Part shown: positions 15,095-25,526 of the stretch, one piece after another | How positions within the stretch are numbered: the stretch's first letter is position 1 | Layout: each line of letters starts with the position of its first letter | Origin: UBA8752 sp964223495 | GTDB taxonomy: Bacteria > Bacteroidota > Bacteroidia > Flavobacteriales_D > Sanyastnellaceae | NCBI GenBank assembly: GCA_964223495.1 | Contig: CAXQGL010000053.1 | Span: 1-31,051, forward strand | Length of the DNA: 31,051 nt | Direction: 5' to 3' | Position numbers and translations under genes: made by a program | Notes under the pieces: generated by a model | What the model saw: only the letters and a program-made list of their open reading frames with translations | What the model was told of the DNA's origin: nothing | Databases searched by the model: none

Positions 15095-17365
15095 ATGAGC
15101 AGCATCAGAAGGAAAGAGGCACTGGATTACCACAGCCGGGGCCGCAGGGGCAAGGTGGAGGTGATTCCCTCCAAGCCCTACAGCTCGCAGCGTGATCTGA
15201 GCCTGGCCTATTCTCCCGGGGTAGCCGAACCCTGCATCGAGATTGAAAAGCATCCCGAAGAGGTCTACAAGTACACGGCCAAGGGCAATCTCGTCGGGGT
15301 GATTTCCAATGGGACCGCCGTGCTCGGACTGGGAGACATCGGCCCTTCAGCCTCGAAGCCCGTCATGGAGGGAAAGGGCGTCCTGTTCAAGGTGTTCGCC
15401 GACCTCGATTGCTTCGACATCGAAGTGGATGCATCCGACGTGGAGACCTTCGTCCAGACGGTGAAGGCCATCGCGCCCACGTTCGGAGGCATCAATCTGG
15501 AGGACATCAAGGCCCCGGAGGCTTTCGAGATCGAGCGCCGACTGAAGGAGGAGCTCGACATCCCGGTGATGCACGACGATCAGCATGGCACCGCCATCAT
15601 CAGCGGTGCGGCCTTCATCAATGCCCTCGAGCTCGCCGGAAAAAAGGTGGATGAGGTCCGCCTCGTCGTCAGTGGAGCCGGAGCGTCCGCAATGGCGTGT
15701 CTCGACCTCTACATGCAGTTGGGCGTGCGGTTGGAAAACATTGCCGTGTTTGACAGCAAGGGCCACCTGCATGCCGGGCGCGAGGGACTGGATGCCCGCA
15801 AACAGGTTTTCGCGGGATCGAAGAAGGCCCATTCAAACCTGACCCAGGCGCTTGAAGGTGCGGATGTCTTTCTCGGCCTCAGCCGTGGCGGATTGGTTTC
15901 TGGAGACATGATCAAAGGCATGGCGGACAAGCCGATTGTCTTCGCCTTGGCCAACCCGGACCCGGAAATCCCATACGCGGAGGCCAAGGCTGCACGACCG
16001 GACATCATCATGGCCACCGGTCGGAGTGACCACCCCAATCAGGTGAACAACGTGCTCGGGTTTCCCTTCATCTTCCGTGGGGCCATGGATGTCCGTGCCA
16101 CAGGCATCAACGACGAAATGAAGATGGCCGCCGTGCGCGCCATTGCGGCACTGGCCAAGGAAAATGTCCCCGACGAGGTCAATGAGGCCTACGGCCAACG
16201 GGGACTGGGCTTTGGAGAGGACTTCATCATTCCGAAGCCCATGGACCCCAGGCTCATCACCACGGTAGCACCGGCTGTGGCAAAAGCCGCCATGGAAAGT
16301 GGTGTGGCCCGCGAACCGATCCGGGACTGGGAGGACTACAAACGGGTGCTTGCCGGCCGCCTCGGCCAGGACAACACCCTCGTCCGCAACCTCAGTGGAC
16401 GGGCGCGGAGACACCCCAAACGCATCGTGTTCGCCGAGGCGGACCACTACAAGGTGCTCAAGGCGGTGGAGACCGCGCGGGATGAGGGCATTGTGGAACC
16501 GGTCCTGCTCGGTTCGAGGCAGGATATTTCCGCGCTCATCGAGGAACACAGGATCGAGCTTCCGGAGGTGGAGATCATCGACCCGACGGATGCGATGGAG
16601 GAGGACAGGGTGGCGTCTTTTGCAGGACACCTGCTCATGAAGCGTCAACGCAAGGGCTTGACCCGTTCGGAAGCGGTCGGATTGATGCGGCGCCGGACCT
16701 ATTTCGGATCGATGCTCGTGGAGACGGGGGAGGCCGATGCGGTCATCAGTGGCCTGACGCGGAACTACAGGGAAAGCCTGTTGCCCGCGCTGCAGACGCT
16801 GGGCCTGGCGGACGGGGTCCGCAAGGTGGCGGGCATGTACATCGTCCAGACCAAGACGGGGCCGATGTTCTTCGCGGACACCACCGTGAACAGGGACCCA
16901 TCGGCACGTGAGCTCGTCGACATCACGCTGCTCACGGCGGAGGCGGTGCGTGCGATGCGCATCGTGCCGCGGATCGCCATGTTGAGCTATTCGAATTTCG
17001 GTTCTGCGGATGGTAAGGATGCCGAGAAGGTGAGGGAAGCTGTGGCCATCCTGCATGCCGAGCATCCGGACCTCATCGTGGACGGTGAAATGCAGGCCAA
17101 TGTTGCGCTCAACAGTGATCTGTCCGGGGAGTTGTTCCCCTTCAGCAACCTGCGCGGCCGCAAGGTGAACACCTTGATCTTCCCCAATCTCGCCGCGGGC
17201 AACATCGCATACAAGCTGATGCAGGAGATGGGGGGGTTCGAGGTGGTGGGTCCGGTGCTGCTGGGCCTGCGGAAGCCCTTCCACATCCTGCAGATGGGCT
17301 CCAGCGTGCGGGAAATCGTGAACATGGTCCGCATCGCTGCGGTCGACGCCCAGAGCAACACATGA
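15095..17365 (+). CDS. maeB: NADP-dependent malic enzyme with C-terminal phosphotransacetylase-like domain
   Basis: The product decarboxylates malate to pyruvate and makes NADPH in the cytoplasm. It has 756 residues, close to the 759 of E. coli MaeB. The ATG at 15095 (MSSIRRKEALDYH) is chosen because the frame upstream is a shadow of the preceding gene and homologues begin here. The malic domain shows SLAYSPGVAEPC, GNLVGVISNGTAVLGLGDIG, the lysine of PVMEGKGVLFK, and EDIKAPEAFEIE with DDQHGTA for metal and substrate binding. The NAD(P)-binding domain has VVSGAGASAMACL. From about residue 430 the phosphotransacetylase-like domain follows (RIVFAEADHYKVLKA, ending ILQMGSSVREIVNM). In E. coli this domain is regulatory and binds acetyl-CoA. 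The stop overlaps the ruvA start by four bases (ATGA). Confidence 0.95.
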   Translation: MSSIRRKEALDYHSRGRRGKVEVIPSKPYSSQRDLSLAYSPGVAEPCIEIEKHPEEVYKYTAKGNLVGVISNGTAVLGLGDIGPSASKPVMEGKGVLFKVFADLDCFDIEVDASDVETFVQTVKAIAPTFGGINLEDIKAPEAFEIERRLKEELDIPVMHDDQHGTAIISGAAFINALELAGKKVDEVRLVVSGAGASAMACLDLYMQLGVRLENIAVFDSKGHLHAGREGLDARKQVFAGSKKAHSNLTQALEGADVFLGLSRGGLVSGDMIKGMADKPIVFALANPDPEIPYAEAKAARPDIIMATGRSDHPNQVNNVLGFPFIFRGAMDVRATGINDEMKMAAVRAIAALAKENVPDEVNEAYGQRGLGFGEDFIIPKPMDPRLITTVAPAVAKAAMESGVAREPIRDWEDYKRVLAGRLGQDNTLVRNLSGRARRHPKRIVFAEADHYKVLKAVETARDEGIVEPVLLGSRQDISALIEEHRIELPEVEIIDPTDAMEEDRVASFAGHLLMKRQRKGLTRSEAVGLMRRRTYFGSMLVETGEADAVISGLTRNYRESLLPALQTLGLADGVRKVAGMYIVQTKTGPMFFADTTVNRDPSARELVDITLLTAEAVRAMRIVPRIAMLSYSNFGSADGKDAEKVREAVAILHAEHPDLIVDGEMQANVALNSDLSGELFPFSNLRGRKVNTLIFPNLAAGNIAYKLMQEMGGFEVVGPVLLGLRKPFHILQMGSSVREIVNMVRIAAVDAQSNT

Positions 17366-17976
17366 TCCACCATCTGTCCGGCCGATTCGTTGAATTGACA
17401 CCGACACATGTCGTGGTGGAAGCCGCAGGGGTGGGCTACATGGTGCACATCAGCCTGCATACGTCTTCCGCCCTTGCAGGGCAGACAGAGGGCAAGGTGC
17501 TCATCCATGCCGTTTACCGTGAGGATGCCCAGTTGCTGTTCGGTTTCTCGGAGGCCACGGAACGGAGTCTTTTCGTGATGCTCACGAGTGTGAGCGGCGT
17601 GGGCGCCCAGACGGCACGGATGATCCTCAGCGGATTGGGGCCTTCCGAACTGGTGCAGGTGATATCCCGTGGCGATGTGGCGGCACTGAAGGCGGTGAAG
17701 GGCATCGGGGCCAAGACGGCCCAGCGGATTTTGGTGGACCTCCAGGACAAGATGGGCAAGGATCCCGCATTTGGCTCCTCCATGGGAGACGCAGTTTCAG
17801 GGACAGGGGTCAAAGAATTTGCCGGCGGGGGCAATACACGCCGTTCTGATGCGTTGGGCGCACTGTGCAACCTCGGATTCGACCGCAAACGTGTAGAGAC
17901 TGTGCTCGATGAACTCGCCAGTGAAGGAGTGGATACCGTGGAGGAATTCGTCCGGGCTGCACTGAAACGACTTTGA
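17362..17976 (+). CDS. ruvA: Holliday junction branch-migration protein RuvA
   Basis: The product has 204 residues, normal for the family. With RuvB it binds four-way DNA junctions and drives branch migration in recombination repair. The N-terminal OB-fold (residues 1-62) contains GVGYMVHIS. Tandem helix-hairpin-helix motifs follow at VSGVGAQTARMIL and VKGIGAKTAQRILVDL. A flexible linker leads to the C-terminal domain III (RRSDALGALCNLGFDRKRVETVL), which contacts RuvB. The start codon lies in the maeB stop (ATGA), and the stop is 11 bases before the sprA ATG, so the three genes are probably co-transcribed. Neither ruvB nor ruvC is in the window. Confidence 0.97.
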   Translation: MIHHLSGRFVELTPTHVVVEAAGVGYMVHISLHTSSALAGQTEGKVLIHAVYREDAQLLFGFSEATERSLFVMLTSVSGVGAQTARMILSGLGPSELVQVISRGDVAALKAVKGIGAKTAQRILVDLQDKMGKDPAFGSSMGDAVSGTGVKEFAGGGNTRRSDALGALCNLGFDRKRVETVLDELASEGVDTVEEFVRAALKRL

Positions 17977-17987
17977 CCGGATATCGC

Positions 17988-20900
17988 ATGACCACTTGCA
18001 GCGCCACATTGGAAAGCACTGCCACACCACCCCTTTCATGGGGTAGGCTCGTGCTCCTGTGTGCCTTGGTGGTGTCCATGCCTGCAGGCATCTGGTCCCA
18101 GTCGGACACCTTGGATCTGCCGCTTCCCCATGGCCAGGACCTGCCGAACCCAGTGGAAACACCGGGCGGGGTCAGCCTCGGATTCCCGGATGTCATCGAA
18201 TACGGGGTGGATTACGACGAGACTACGGGCCAATACGTGGTTCGGCAGCGTCTGGGTGATACCCTTGATTTCCGCAATCCCACCTTCCTGACGTTGGATG
18301 AGTTCCTCGAATACAACATCGATGAGAACCTCAGCGAGTTCTGGACCGAAATGCAGCAGGAAATCGATGATGAGGACCGGGGTTTCGCGCCCAAGCTGAC
18401 CGTGGATTCCGAGATCTTCGAGACGATTTTCGGTTCGAACGAAATCGAAATCCGTCCCCAGGGGTCTGCCGAATTGAATTTCGGAGTCCGCTACAGCCGC
18501 ACGGAGAATCCCCGACTGGCGGAGCGTGACCGGGCGATCACCACCTTTGATTTCGACCAGCGGATCCAGCTTTCGATTGACGGAAGCATCGGAGACAAGA
18601 TCAACCTCGGCACCAACTACAACACCGAGGCGACGTTCGACTTCGAGAACCAGATGAACATCGGGTTCCAGGGCGAGGAGGACGACATCCTCAAGAACGT
18701 CGAGGCGGGCAACATCAGCATGCCGCTGCAGAGCACCCTCATCCAAGGCAGCCAGTCGTTGTTCGGGACGAAGCTCGAGACGCAGTGGGGCAAAGTCTAC
18801 AACACCACAGTCTTCAGTCAACAGAAGGGAGAGCGCAAGGAAATCGAGGTCCAGGGTGGTGCCCAGACCCAGGAGTTCGACATCCGGGCGGATGATTACG
18901 AGGCGAACCGGCACTATTTCCTGTCCCAATTCTTCAGGAACCAATATGATGCCGCCCTGCAGAGTTTGCCAGTGGTGAACTCCGGTGCGCGGATTACCCG
19001 GATTGAAGTCTATGTGGTCAATACGCAGGCCAATACGCAGGACGTCCGGAACATCATCGCATTCACCGATATCGGTGAACACCCCGACTTCATGTCCACC
19101 GACCTGCCCATCGCGGACCTGACGGACAGCCCGGACATCGGGATCAACCTCAACAAGGCGCCCAACAACGCGAACAACGAAATTTTCCAGGACATGACGG
19201 GTGACCCGAATGTCATGGGATTCAGTGGGGCAGGTGCCGCCATCGCCTCCTACACAGGTACCGATGGTTCCCCCATCTACGACCAGGGGATCCACTACGA
19301 GCGGGTGGGCAATGCCCGTCGACTGGCCCAGACCGAGTTCACCTACAATGACCGTCTGGGTTTCATCAGCCTGCGCCAATCCTTGAACAACGCGGAGGTG
19401 TTGGCGGTGGCCTACGAGTATACCCTCGATGGAGAGACCTATCAGGTGGGAACGCTGAGCCAGGACGGTTATGCGGCGCCCGGTGCGCTCGTGCTGAAGA
19501 TGCTCAAGAGCTCCGTCACCCGGGTGGCCCTCGAGAATGGGGATGTGGCTCCGTTGTGGGACCTCATGATGAAAAACGTCTACTCGCTGGGTGCTTTCGG
19601 ATTGAGTTCCGAGGATTTCCGGATCGGCATCTGGTACAATGATCCGGCGACCGGTGTGGACCTGAATTACATCCCGCGCGACCCGCTCGATGGAGAGTTG
19701 CTGATCCAGGTACTCGGAATGGACCGCATCGATGTAAACGGGCAGTTGCAGCCGGATGGGGTGTACGATTTCGTGGACAATGCCGCGACCCAGGGGGGCA
19801 CGATGAACAGCCAGAATGGTCGCGTCTTTCTGCCATCGGTGGAGCCGTTCGGTCAATCCCTGCGGGACCAGATCGAGTCCCGTGTGACCGACCCGGATCA
19901 GGCACAGTCGCTCATTCAGACGATCGTGTTCCAACCGTTGTACGACAGCACCAAGACGGCTGCCCAGCAGATTCCTTCCTTGAACCGATTCCGTATCAAG
20001 GGGCAGTATCAGAGTCAGGTCAGTTCCGAGATCATGCTGAACGCCCTCAATATTCCCGAGGGTTCGGTGACGGTGACTTCGGGTGGGGTCCGGCTGATCG
20101 AGAACCAGGACTACACCGTCGACTACAACCTCGGTCGGGTGCGCATCATCAATGATGGTCTGCTGGAGAGCGGCCAACCCATCCGGGTTTCATTGGAGAG
20201 CAACAGCCTCTTCAACATCCAGACGAAAACGATGCTCGGCACGCGTTTCGATTATGCGCCGAGCGAGGAACTGGCGCTGGGGGCCACCTTCCTCAACCTT
20301 CGTGAGCGCCCGCTGACACAAAAGGTCAACATCGGGGACGAACCGGTGAACAACACCATCATGGGGGCGGATTTCACCTATTCGCGCTCCAGCCAGTTCC
20401 TGACCGACCTCATCGACAAGCTTCCGCTCATCAAGGCGTCCGCTCCCTCCAGCATCAACCTGAGTGCGGAGGCGGCCTACCTGATTCCCGGCCACAGCCG
20501 CGCCGTGGGCAAGGAAGGCAAGGCCTACATCGATGACTTCGAGGGCTCTCAAAGTGCCATCGACATCCGCTCTTGGACGCAGTGGAGCCTCGCGAGCACG
20601 CCGAAGCTCCAGCCGAACCTGTTTCCGGAGGGGGATGTGGAGGACAGCCTGTTCTTCAATTACAACCGGGCCCGGCTCAACTGGTATACCATCGATCCCA
20701 GTTTCTTCGGTGGAGGCCTCCAGGACGGTGAGGTGGACCTGGATGTGCGGTCCAACCATCTGATGCGCCTCGTCGAGAACAAGGAGGTCTTCCCCAATCG
20801 ACAGTTGCCCCTCGGTACTCCGGAAAACCTGCCCACCTTCGATTTGACCTTTGACCCCACGATCCGGGGGCCCTACAATTATCTGCCCGCGGAGGGCATC

Positions 20901-23900
20901 GGTCCCGTGCCCGGATTGAATCCGGATGGGTCGCTGCAGGCTCCTGAGGAGCGGTGGGGTGGCATACAGCGCGCCTTGCTCACTACGGATTTCGAGCTGT
21001 CCAATGTCGAGTACATCCAGTTCTGGGTGATGGACCCCTTCAATGAGGACAGCCCCAACGACACTGGTGGCGAGCTCTATATGAACCTCGGCTCGATCAG
21101 TGAGGACCTTCTGAATGATGGTCAGCTCGCGTTCGAGAACGGATTGCCCTCACCCAATCAGCCGGCACCCGTGGTCGAGTCGACCTGGGGCATCGTGGCG
21201 GACCCCTCGACCTTCAACGTCGTCAATGCCTTCGACAACTCGACCGGCGATTATTCGACCCAGGATGTCGGTCTGGACGGACTGAACTCCGAGGAGGAGC
21301 AAGCGTTTTTCGCCGACTGGCTCAACGGTCTCCAAGGTGCGCTCGAGCCCGAGGCCTATGCCGAGATTGCCGAGGACCCGTCCGCCGATGACTTCCGCTA
21401 TTTCCGGGACCCGGAAGCACAGGCGAATGAGGAAAATGTGCTGGAACGGTATCGTTTCTTCAACGGCTATGAAGGCAACAGCAGCACCGCGCAGCCGGCG
21501 GGGTATCCCATCGCGTCCACCACGCTTCCCAACACCGAGGACCTCAATGAGGACTTGACCCTCAGCTCCATCGAGAGTTATTTCCAGTACCGGATTCCTT
21601 TGCGTCCGGGAGAGTTGAACGAGGCGAACATCGGACGGAATTATCTCGCGGATGTGCTCGTGGCGGACAAGACGATGCCGAACGGGGAGACCCGTCAGGT
21701 GAAGTGGTTCCAGTTCAAGGTGCCCATCCGGGATTTCCAGGCGCGCATCGGGGGCATCAGTGACTTCAGGAGCATCCGTTTCATGAGGATTTTCATGAAG
21801 GGGTGGAGGCAGCCGGTCACCCTGCGATTTGCGCGACTCGAGCTGATCAGGGGCGAATGGAGGAAGTACCTCGAATCACTTGCCGGACCGCAGGAGATCG
21901 AGCCGGACGACCCGTCCAATACGCAGTTCGCCATTTCCGCGGTCAACATCGAGGAGAATGGATACCGTCAGCCGATCAACTACGTCACGCCTCCGGGCAT
22001 CATCCGGGAGATCAATGTCGCTACCGCAAACCAGGCGCAATTGAACGAGCAATCCCTGCAACTTGAGGTGTGTGGGCTGGAGGACGGAGATGCTCGGGCC
22101 GCTTACCGCAACATCAACTTCGACATGCGGATGTACAAGCGGTTGCGCATGTTCGTGCACGCAGAGGCTTTTCGTGCGGACGAGCCGTTGGAGGACAACG
22201 ACCTCACGTGTTTCGTTCGCTTGGGTTCCGATTTCGTGGACAACTACTACGAGTATGAGATTCCCTTGCAGGTGACGCCCTGGGGCACGTCGGAGGAGAC
22301 GGAGATCTGGCCCCAGGCCAATGAGATCGACTTGCGGTTCCAGGACCTGCAGACCCTGAAGGTATCCCGCCCTGTGGGCTACCCGCTCTTCCAGGAGTTC
22401 GACAAGCTGGAGAACGGCGCGCGCTACGTGGTCAAAGGCAATCCCAACCTGGCCAATGTGGTCACCGTGATGATCGGCATCCGGAATTCCGACAAGGACA
22501 CGAATCCATTTGCTGCCGATGATGATGGGCTGGATAAATGCGCCATCGTCTGGGCCAATGAGCTGCGGCTGTCGGAATTCAATGAAGAGGGGGGCTGGGC
22601 GGCCACGGCGCAACTGCAGGCGACCCTGAGCGACCTGGGCAATCTGAATGTCGCGGCCAACATGTCCACTCCGGGCTGGGGCGGCTTGGAGCAGCGGGTG
22701 CAGGAACGCCAGCGGGAAACGATCCAAGGCGTGGACGCCAACACCACGTTGCAGCTCGGCAAGTTCCTGCCTGATTTCCTCGGGGTGCAGCTTCCGATGT
22801 ATCTCGGCTACAGCGAAACCGTGTCCACGCCGCAGTTCGATCCGCTGTCACCTGACGTTGAAATCGAGGATGCCGGCCTGTCCACGGAGCGAAAGAAGAA
22901 ATCCCAGCAGATCAACAGGATCCGCAGCATCAATTTCTCGAACATCAAGATCGACCCACAGATCGGTGGGAAGGGCAAGAAGGACAAGAAGGACCGGAAG
23001 TCCGAGAAGCAGATTGCGGAAGAGACCGCCGAGCGGATGAAGACGGCTGACGATGTGACCAAGGAACGCGAGTTGATGGCACAGCGGGGCGCTGCCGGCA
23101 TGGCTTCGCGCGGAGGAGGGGGCAACAAGAGCAGTGGCTTCCTGGGCTTCCTCGACCCGGGGAACCTCAGCGCCAACTTCGCCTATACGGAGAACTACCA
23201 GCGCGACATCAATACGGAGTTCAACATCCGACGGAACTACCGCGGGGGCATCCGATATGATTTCACGAACCGGCCAAAGGAAGTGAAGCCCTTCGCCTGG
23301 ATGGGCCGCAGCAAGATCATCCGCTGGTTGACCGACTTCAACTTTTACACCGGTCTGAAGCAGGTCTCCGTGAACATGGGCATGGACAAGACCTATGAGG
23401 CGAGCCGGGTGCGCAACAACACGGCTGAGTTGCTCGGCATTGAAACGGGCGTCCTCGTGAATACCCAGGTCCTCAAGCAGTGGAACTGGAACAGGGACTA
23501 TGTGGTCAAATGGGACTTGACGAAGAGTCTGCGTCTCGATTACAATGGTCGGGCCACGGCCCTGATCGGGGAGCCGGCCGGGGTCATCGACCGGAACGAT
23601 GCCGAAGGCTACGCGCAATACCGGGATACGGTCCTCGGGAACATCGAGAATTTCGGTGAGGTGACGGCGTATGACCACAGCGTGTCGGCGAGCTACAAAT
23701 TGCCGCTCGACAAATTCCCGCTGCTCGATTTCACTTCGGCGGATGTGCGTTATCAGAGCACCTATCGTTGGGATCGGGCGCCGTTTGCGCAGGATTCCCT
23801 CGGCCATACCATACAGAACAGCCGGAACATCACATTGAATGGACAGGCGAGCTTGAAGACCCTGTATGACAAGGTGCCGCTTCTGAAGGACATCAGTTCC

Positions 23901-25487
23901 GGGAAGCGGAAGCGCGACTGGGAGAAGGAGCAGGCCAAGAAGAAGCGGGAGATCACCAACGAGGACCGCGACGGGTTCGGCAATTACGAGGACAAGGACA
24001 AGCCACCGCTCTACATCGATCCGATTTCTTTCGTGCTCAAGGCCATGATGTCGGTGAAGAGCGTGAACATGAGTTACTCGCGCAACGAAGGGCTGTTGTT
24101 GCCGGGCATGGCCGTGGACCGCAAGGCACGCTATGCCGGATTCGATGAGGCGCTGGAGGCTCCGGGGCTGCCCTTCCTGCTCGGACATCAGAATACGGAC
24201 CTGCAGGGCAACCGCACCGGTGATTTCGCACTCGATGCGGCCGGCCGGGGCTGGCTCACGGCGAACCCGTACCAGAACCAGACTTATCAGGAGAACTACA
24301 CGGCCACCCTGAACCTGCGGGCCCAGCTGGAGCCGATCGATGACCTGAAGATCGACCTCGATGCGAGCCGCACCGAAAGCCGCAACCAACAGAGCTTCTT
24401 CCGCTTCGATGATGCCATTGGAGACTGGCAATTCGAGTCACCCCAGGATGGGGGCAATTTCACATCGACCATCCTGACGTGGCCCACCGCCTTCGTTCAG
24501 GATGACGAGACTTTCGACAGCGAGACCTGGCGTCAATTCAAGCTGGCCCGACTCGACATGAGCGAGCGGCTCAACGCGGAGAACTACAACTTGCCCGACA
24601 GCGAGCCCACCGGCTACTATTCCGGTTGGGGTCCTACGAATCCGGCGGTGACGATTCCGGCGTTCATCGCGGCATACACCGGTCGGGAGACGGACCAGGT
24701 TTCGCTGGATCCGTTCAAGACGAATCTCGCGCCCAACTGGCGGGTCAGCTACGATGGCCTGTCCAAGGGCAACCTGCTGAAGAATAGGGTCAAGCGTTTC
24801 ACGCTGAACCACAGCTACCGGTCCACGATGACGACGTCCTACGTCACGAACCTGAGCTATCAGGAGGATGATTTCGGCCGTCCGTCGGCCTTCGACCAAA
24901 GCTCATTCGGCAACTGGGTCAATCAGCGGCAATACAACCAGGTCACGATTTCGGAGCAGATGTCGCCGCTCATCGGGGTGGATGTGACCTTGAAGGCCAA
25001 GGGCAAGAACGAACCGCAGATCAAGGTCGAGATGCGCCGGGACCGGACGGTGAATTTCGGTTTGACCAACAACCAGATCACCGAGACGAAGAGCAGTGCA
25101 CTCGTCATCGGCACCGGTTACCGAATCGCCAATGTCCCCAACCCGTTCCTCAGGACGCGGGGCAAGTTGCCCATCCAGATGCTCAAGGAGACCGATGTGG
25201 TGCTGAGGCTCGACATTACCGTGCGGGACAATGCCACCATCATCCGGAAGTTGGACCCGCTCGCTTTCAGCCAGAACGATCCCATTGGAGGCGACAGCCG
25301 GGAGAACCAGGTGACGGCCGGACAGAAGGTGGCGAGCATCAAATTCAGCGCGGACCTTGAGGTGTCCCGAAAGCTGATCCTCCAGGCCTTCTTCGACGAG
25401 CAGTTGACGCGGCCCAAGGTGTCGACGAGCTTCGCCACGACCAATGTCAAAAGCGGAATCGCACTGCGGTTCAACCTCACGCAATAA
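17988..25487 (+). CDS. sprA: SprA, T9SS outer-membrane translocon / cell-surface protein
   Basis: The product has 2,499 residues, in line with the roughly 2,400 of Flavobacterium johnsoniae SprA. SprA forms the very large 36-strand outer-membrane barrel through which T9SS cargo leaves the cell and is also needed for gliding. I use the ATG at 17988; a signal peptide with core LVLLCALVVSMPAGIWSQ follows after an unusually long n-region. Recognisable family segments include GSAELNFGVRYSR and INLGTNYNTEATFDFENQ near the N-terminus, a later KAYIDDFEGSQSAIDIRSW, WANELRLSEFNEEGGWAA and NLSANFAYTENYQRD, and the terminal strand SGIALRFNL. Two Lys-rich low-complexity stretches (about residues 1660-1680 and 1970-2000) are probably periplasmic turns. 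Two T9SS cargo genes lie just upstream in the window. The frame is intact. Confidence 0.97.
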   Translation: MTTCSATLESTATPPLSWGRLVLLCALVVSMPAGIWSQSDTLDLPLPHGQDLPNPVETPGGVSLGFPDVIEYGVDYDETTGQYVVRQRLGDTLDFRNPTFLTLDEFLEYNIDENLSEFWTEMQQEIDDEDRGFAPKLTVDSEIFETIFGSNEIEIRPQGSAELNFGVRYSRTENPRLAERDRAITTFDFDQRIQLSIDGSIGDKINLGTNYNTEATFDFENQMNIGFQGEEDDILKNVEAGNISMPLQSTLIQGSQSLFGTKLETQWGKVYNTTVFSQQKGERKEIEVQGGAQTQEFDIRADDYEANRHYFLSQFFRNQYDAALQSLPVVNSGARITRIEVYVVNTQANTQDVRNIIAFTDIGEHPDFMSTDLPIADLTDSPDIGINLNKAPNNANNEIFQDMTGDPNVMGFSGAGAAIASYTGTDGSPIYDQGIHYERVGNARRLAQTEFTYNDRLGFISLRQSLNNAEVLAVAYEYTLDGETYQVGTLSQDGYAAPGALVLKMLKSSVTRVALENGDVAPLWDLMMKNVYSLGAFGLSSEDFRIGIWYNDPATGVDLNYIPRDPLDGELLIQVLGMDRIDVNGQLQPDGVYDFVDNAATQGGTMNSQNGRVFLPSVEPFGQSLRDQIESRVTDPDQAQSLIQTIVFQPLYDSTKTAAQQIPSLNRFRIKGQYQSQVSSEIMLNALNIPEGSVTVTSGGVRLIENQDYTVDYNLGRVRIINDGLLESGQPIRVSLESNSLFNIQTKTMLGTRFDYAPSEELALGATFLNLRERPLTQKVNIGDEPVNNTIMGADFTYSRSSQFLTDLIDKLPLIKASAPSSINLSAEAAYLIPGHSRAVGKEGKAYIDDFEGSQSAIDIRSWTQWSLASTPKLQPNLFPEGDVEDSLFFNYNRARLNWYTIDPSFFGGGLQDGEVDLDVRSNHLMRLVENKEVFPNRQLPLGTPENLPTFDLTFDPTIRGPYNYLPAEGIGPVPGLNPDGSLQAPEERWGGIQRALLTTDFELSNVEYIQFWVMDPFNEDSPNDTGGELYMNLGSISEDLLNDGQLAFENGLPSPNQPAPVVESTWGIVADPSTFNVVNAFDNSTGDYSTQDVGLDGLNSEEEQAFFADWLNGLQGALEPEAYAEIAEDPSADDFRYFRDPEAQANEENVLERYRFFNGYEGNSSTAQPAGYPIASTTLPNTEDLNEDLTLSSIESYFQYRIPLRPGELNEANIGRNYLADVLVADKTMPNGETRQVKWFQFKVPIRDFQARIGGISDFRSIRFMRIFMKGWRQPVTLRFARLELIRGEWRKYLESLAGPQEIEPDDPSNTQFAISAVNIEENGYRQPINYVTPPGIIREINVATANQAQLNEQSLQLEVCGLEDGDARAAYRNINFDMRMYKRLRMFVHAEAFRADEPLEDNDLTCFVRLGSDFVDNYYEYEIPLQVTPWGTSEETEIWPQANEIDLRFQDLQTLKVSRPVGYPLFQEFDKLENGARYVVKGNPNLANVVTVMIGIRNSDKDTNPFAADDDGLDKCAIVWANELRLSEFNEEGGWAATAQLQATLSDLGNLNVAANMSTPGWGGLEQRVQERQRETIQGVDANTTLQLGKFLPDFLGVQLPMYLGYSETVSTPQFDPLSPDVEIEDAGLSTERKKKSQQINRIRSINFSNIKIDPQIGGKGKKDKKDRKSEKQIAEETAERMKTADDVTKERELMAQRGAAGMASRGGGGNKSSGFLGFLDPGNLSANFAYTENYQRDINTEFNIRRNYRGGIRYDFTNRPKEVKPFAWMGRSKIIRWLTDFNFYTGLKQVSVNMGMDKTYEASRVRNNTAELLGIETGVLVNTQVLKQWNWNRDYVVKWDLTKSLRLDYNGRATALIGEPAGVIDRNDAEGYAQYRDTVLGNIENFGEVTAYDHSVSASYKLPLDKFPLLDFTSADVRYQSTYRWDRAPFAQDSLGHTIQNSRNITLNGQASLKTLYDKVPLLKDISSGKRKRDWEKEQAKKKREITNEDRDGFGNYEDKDKPPLYIDPISFVLKAMMSVKSVNMSYSRNEGLLLPGMAVDRKARYAGFDEALEAPGLPFLLGHQNTDLQGNRTGDFALDAAGRGWLTANPYQNQTYQENYTATLNLRAQLEPIDDLKIDLDASRTESRNQQSFFRFDDAIGDWQFESPQDGGNFTSTILTWPTAFVQDDETFDSETWRQFKLARLDMSERLNAENYNLPDSEPTGYYSGWGPTNPAVTIPAFIAAYTGRETDQVSLDPFKTNLAPNWRVSYDGLSKGNLLKNRVKRFTLNHSYRSTMTTSYVTNLSYQEDDFGRPSAFDQSSFGNWVNQRQYNQVTISEQMSPLIGVDVTLKAKGKNEPQIKVEMRRDRTVNFGLTNNQITETKSSALVIGTGYRIANVPNPFLRTRGKLPIQMLKETDVVLRLDITVRDNATIIRKLDPLAFSQNDPIGGDSRENQVTAGQKVASIKFSADLEVSRKLILQAFFDEQLTRPKVSTSFATTNVKSGIALRFNLTQ

Positions 25488-25526
25488 TCCGGGCGCTGCA
25501 TGTGCCCCTGCGCTACATTGCACCCC

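Noticed and set aside
15833..17407. 524-codon open frame antisense to maeB
   Set aside because: Histidine- and arginine-rich mirror of a certain gene.
18036..20177. 713-codon open frame antisense to sprA
   Set aside because: It mirrors the codon pattern of sprA in GC-rich DNA, its translation is full of H, R, V, L and D runs with no domain, and sprA is certain.
22848..24431. 527-codon open frame antisense to sprA
   Set aside because: Shadow of sprA for the same reasons.
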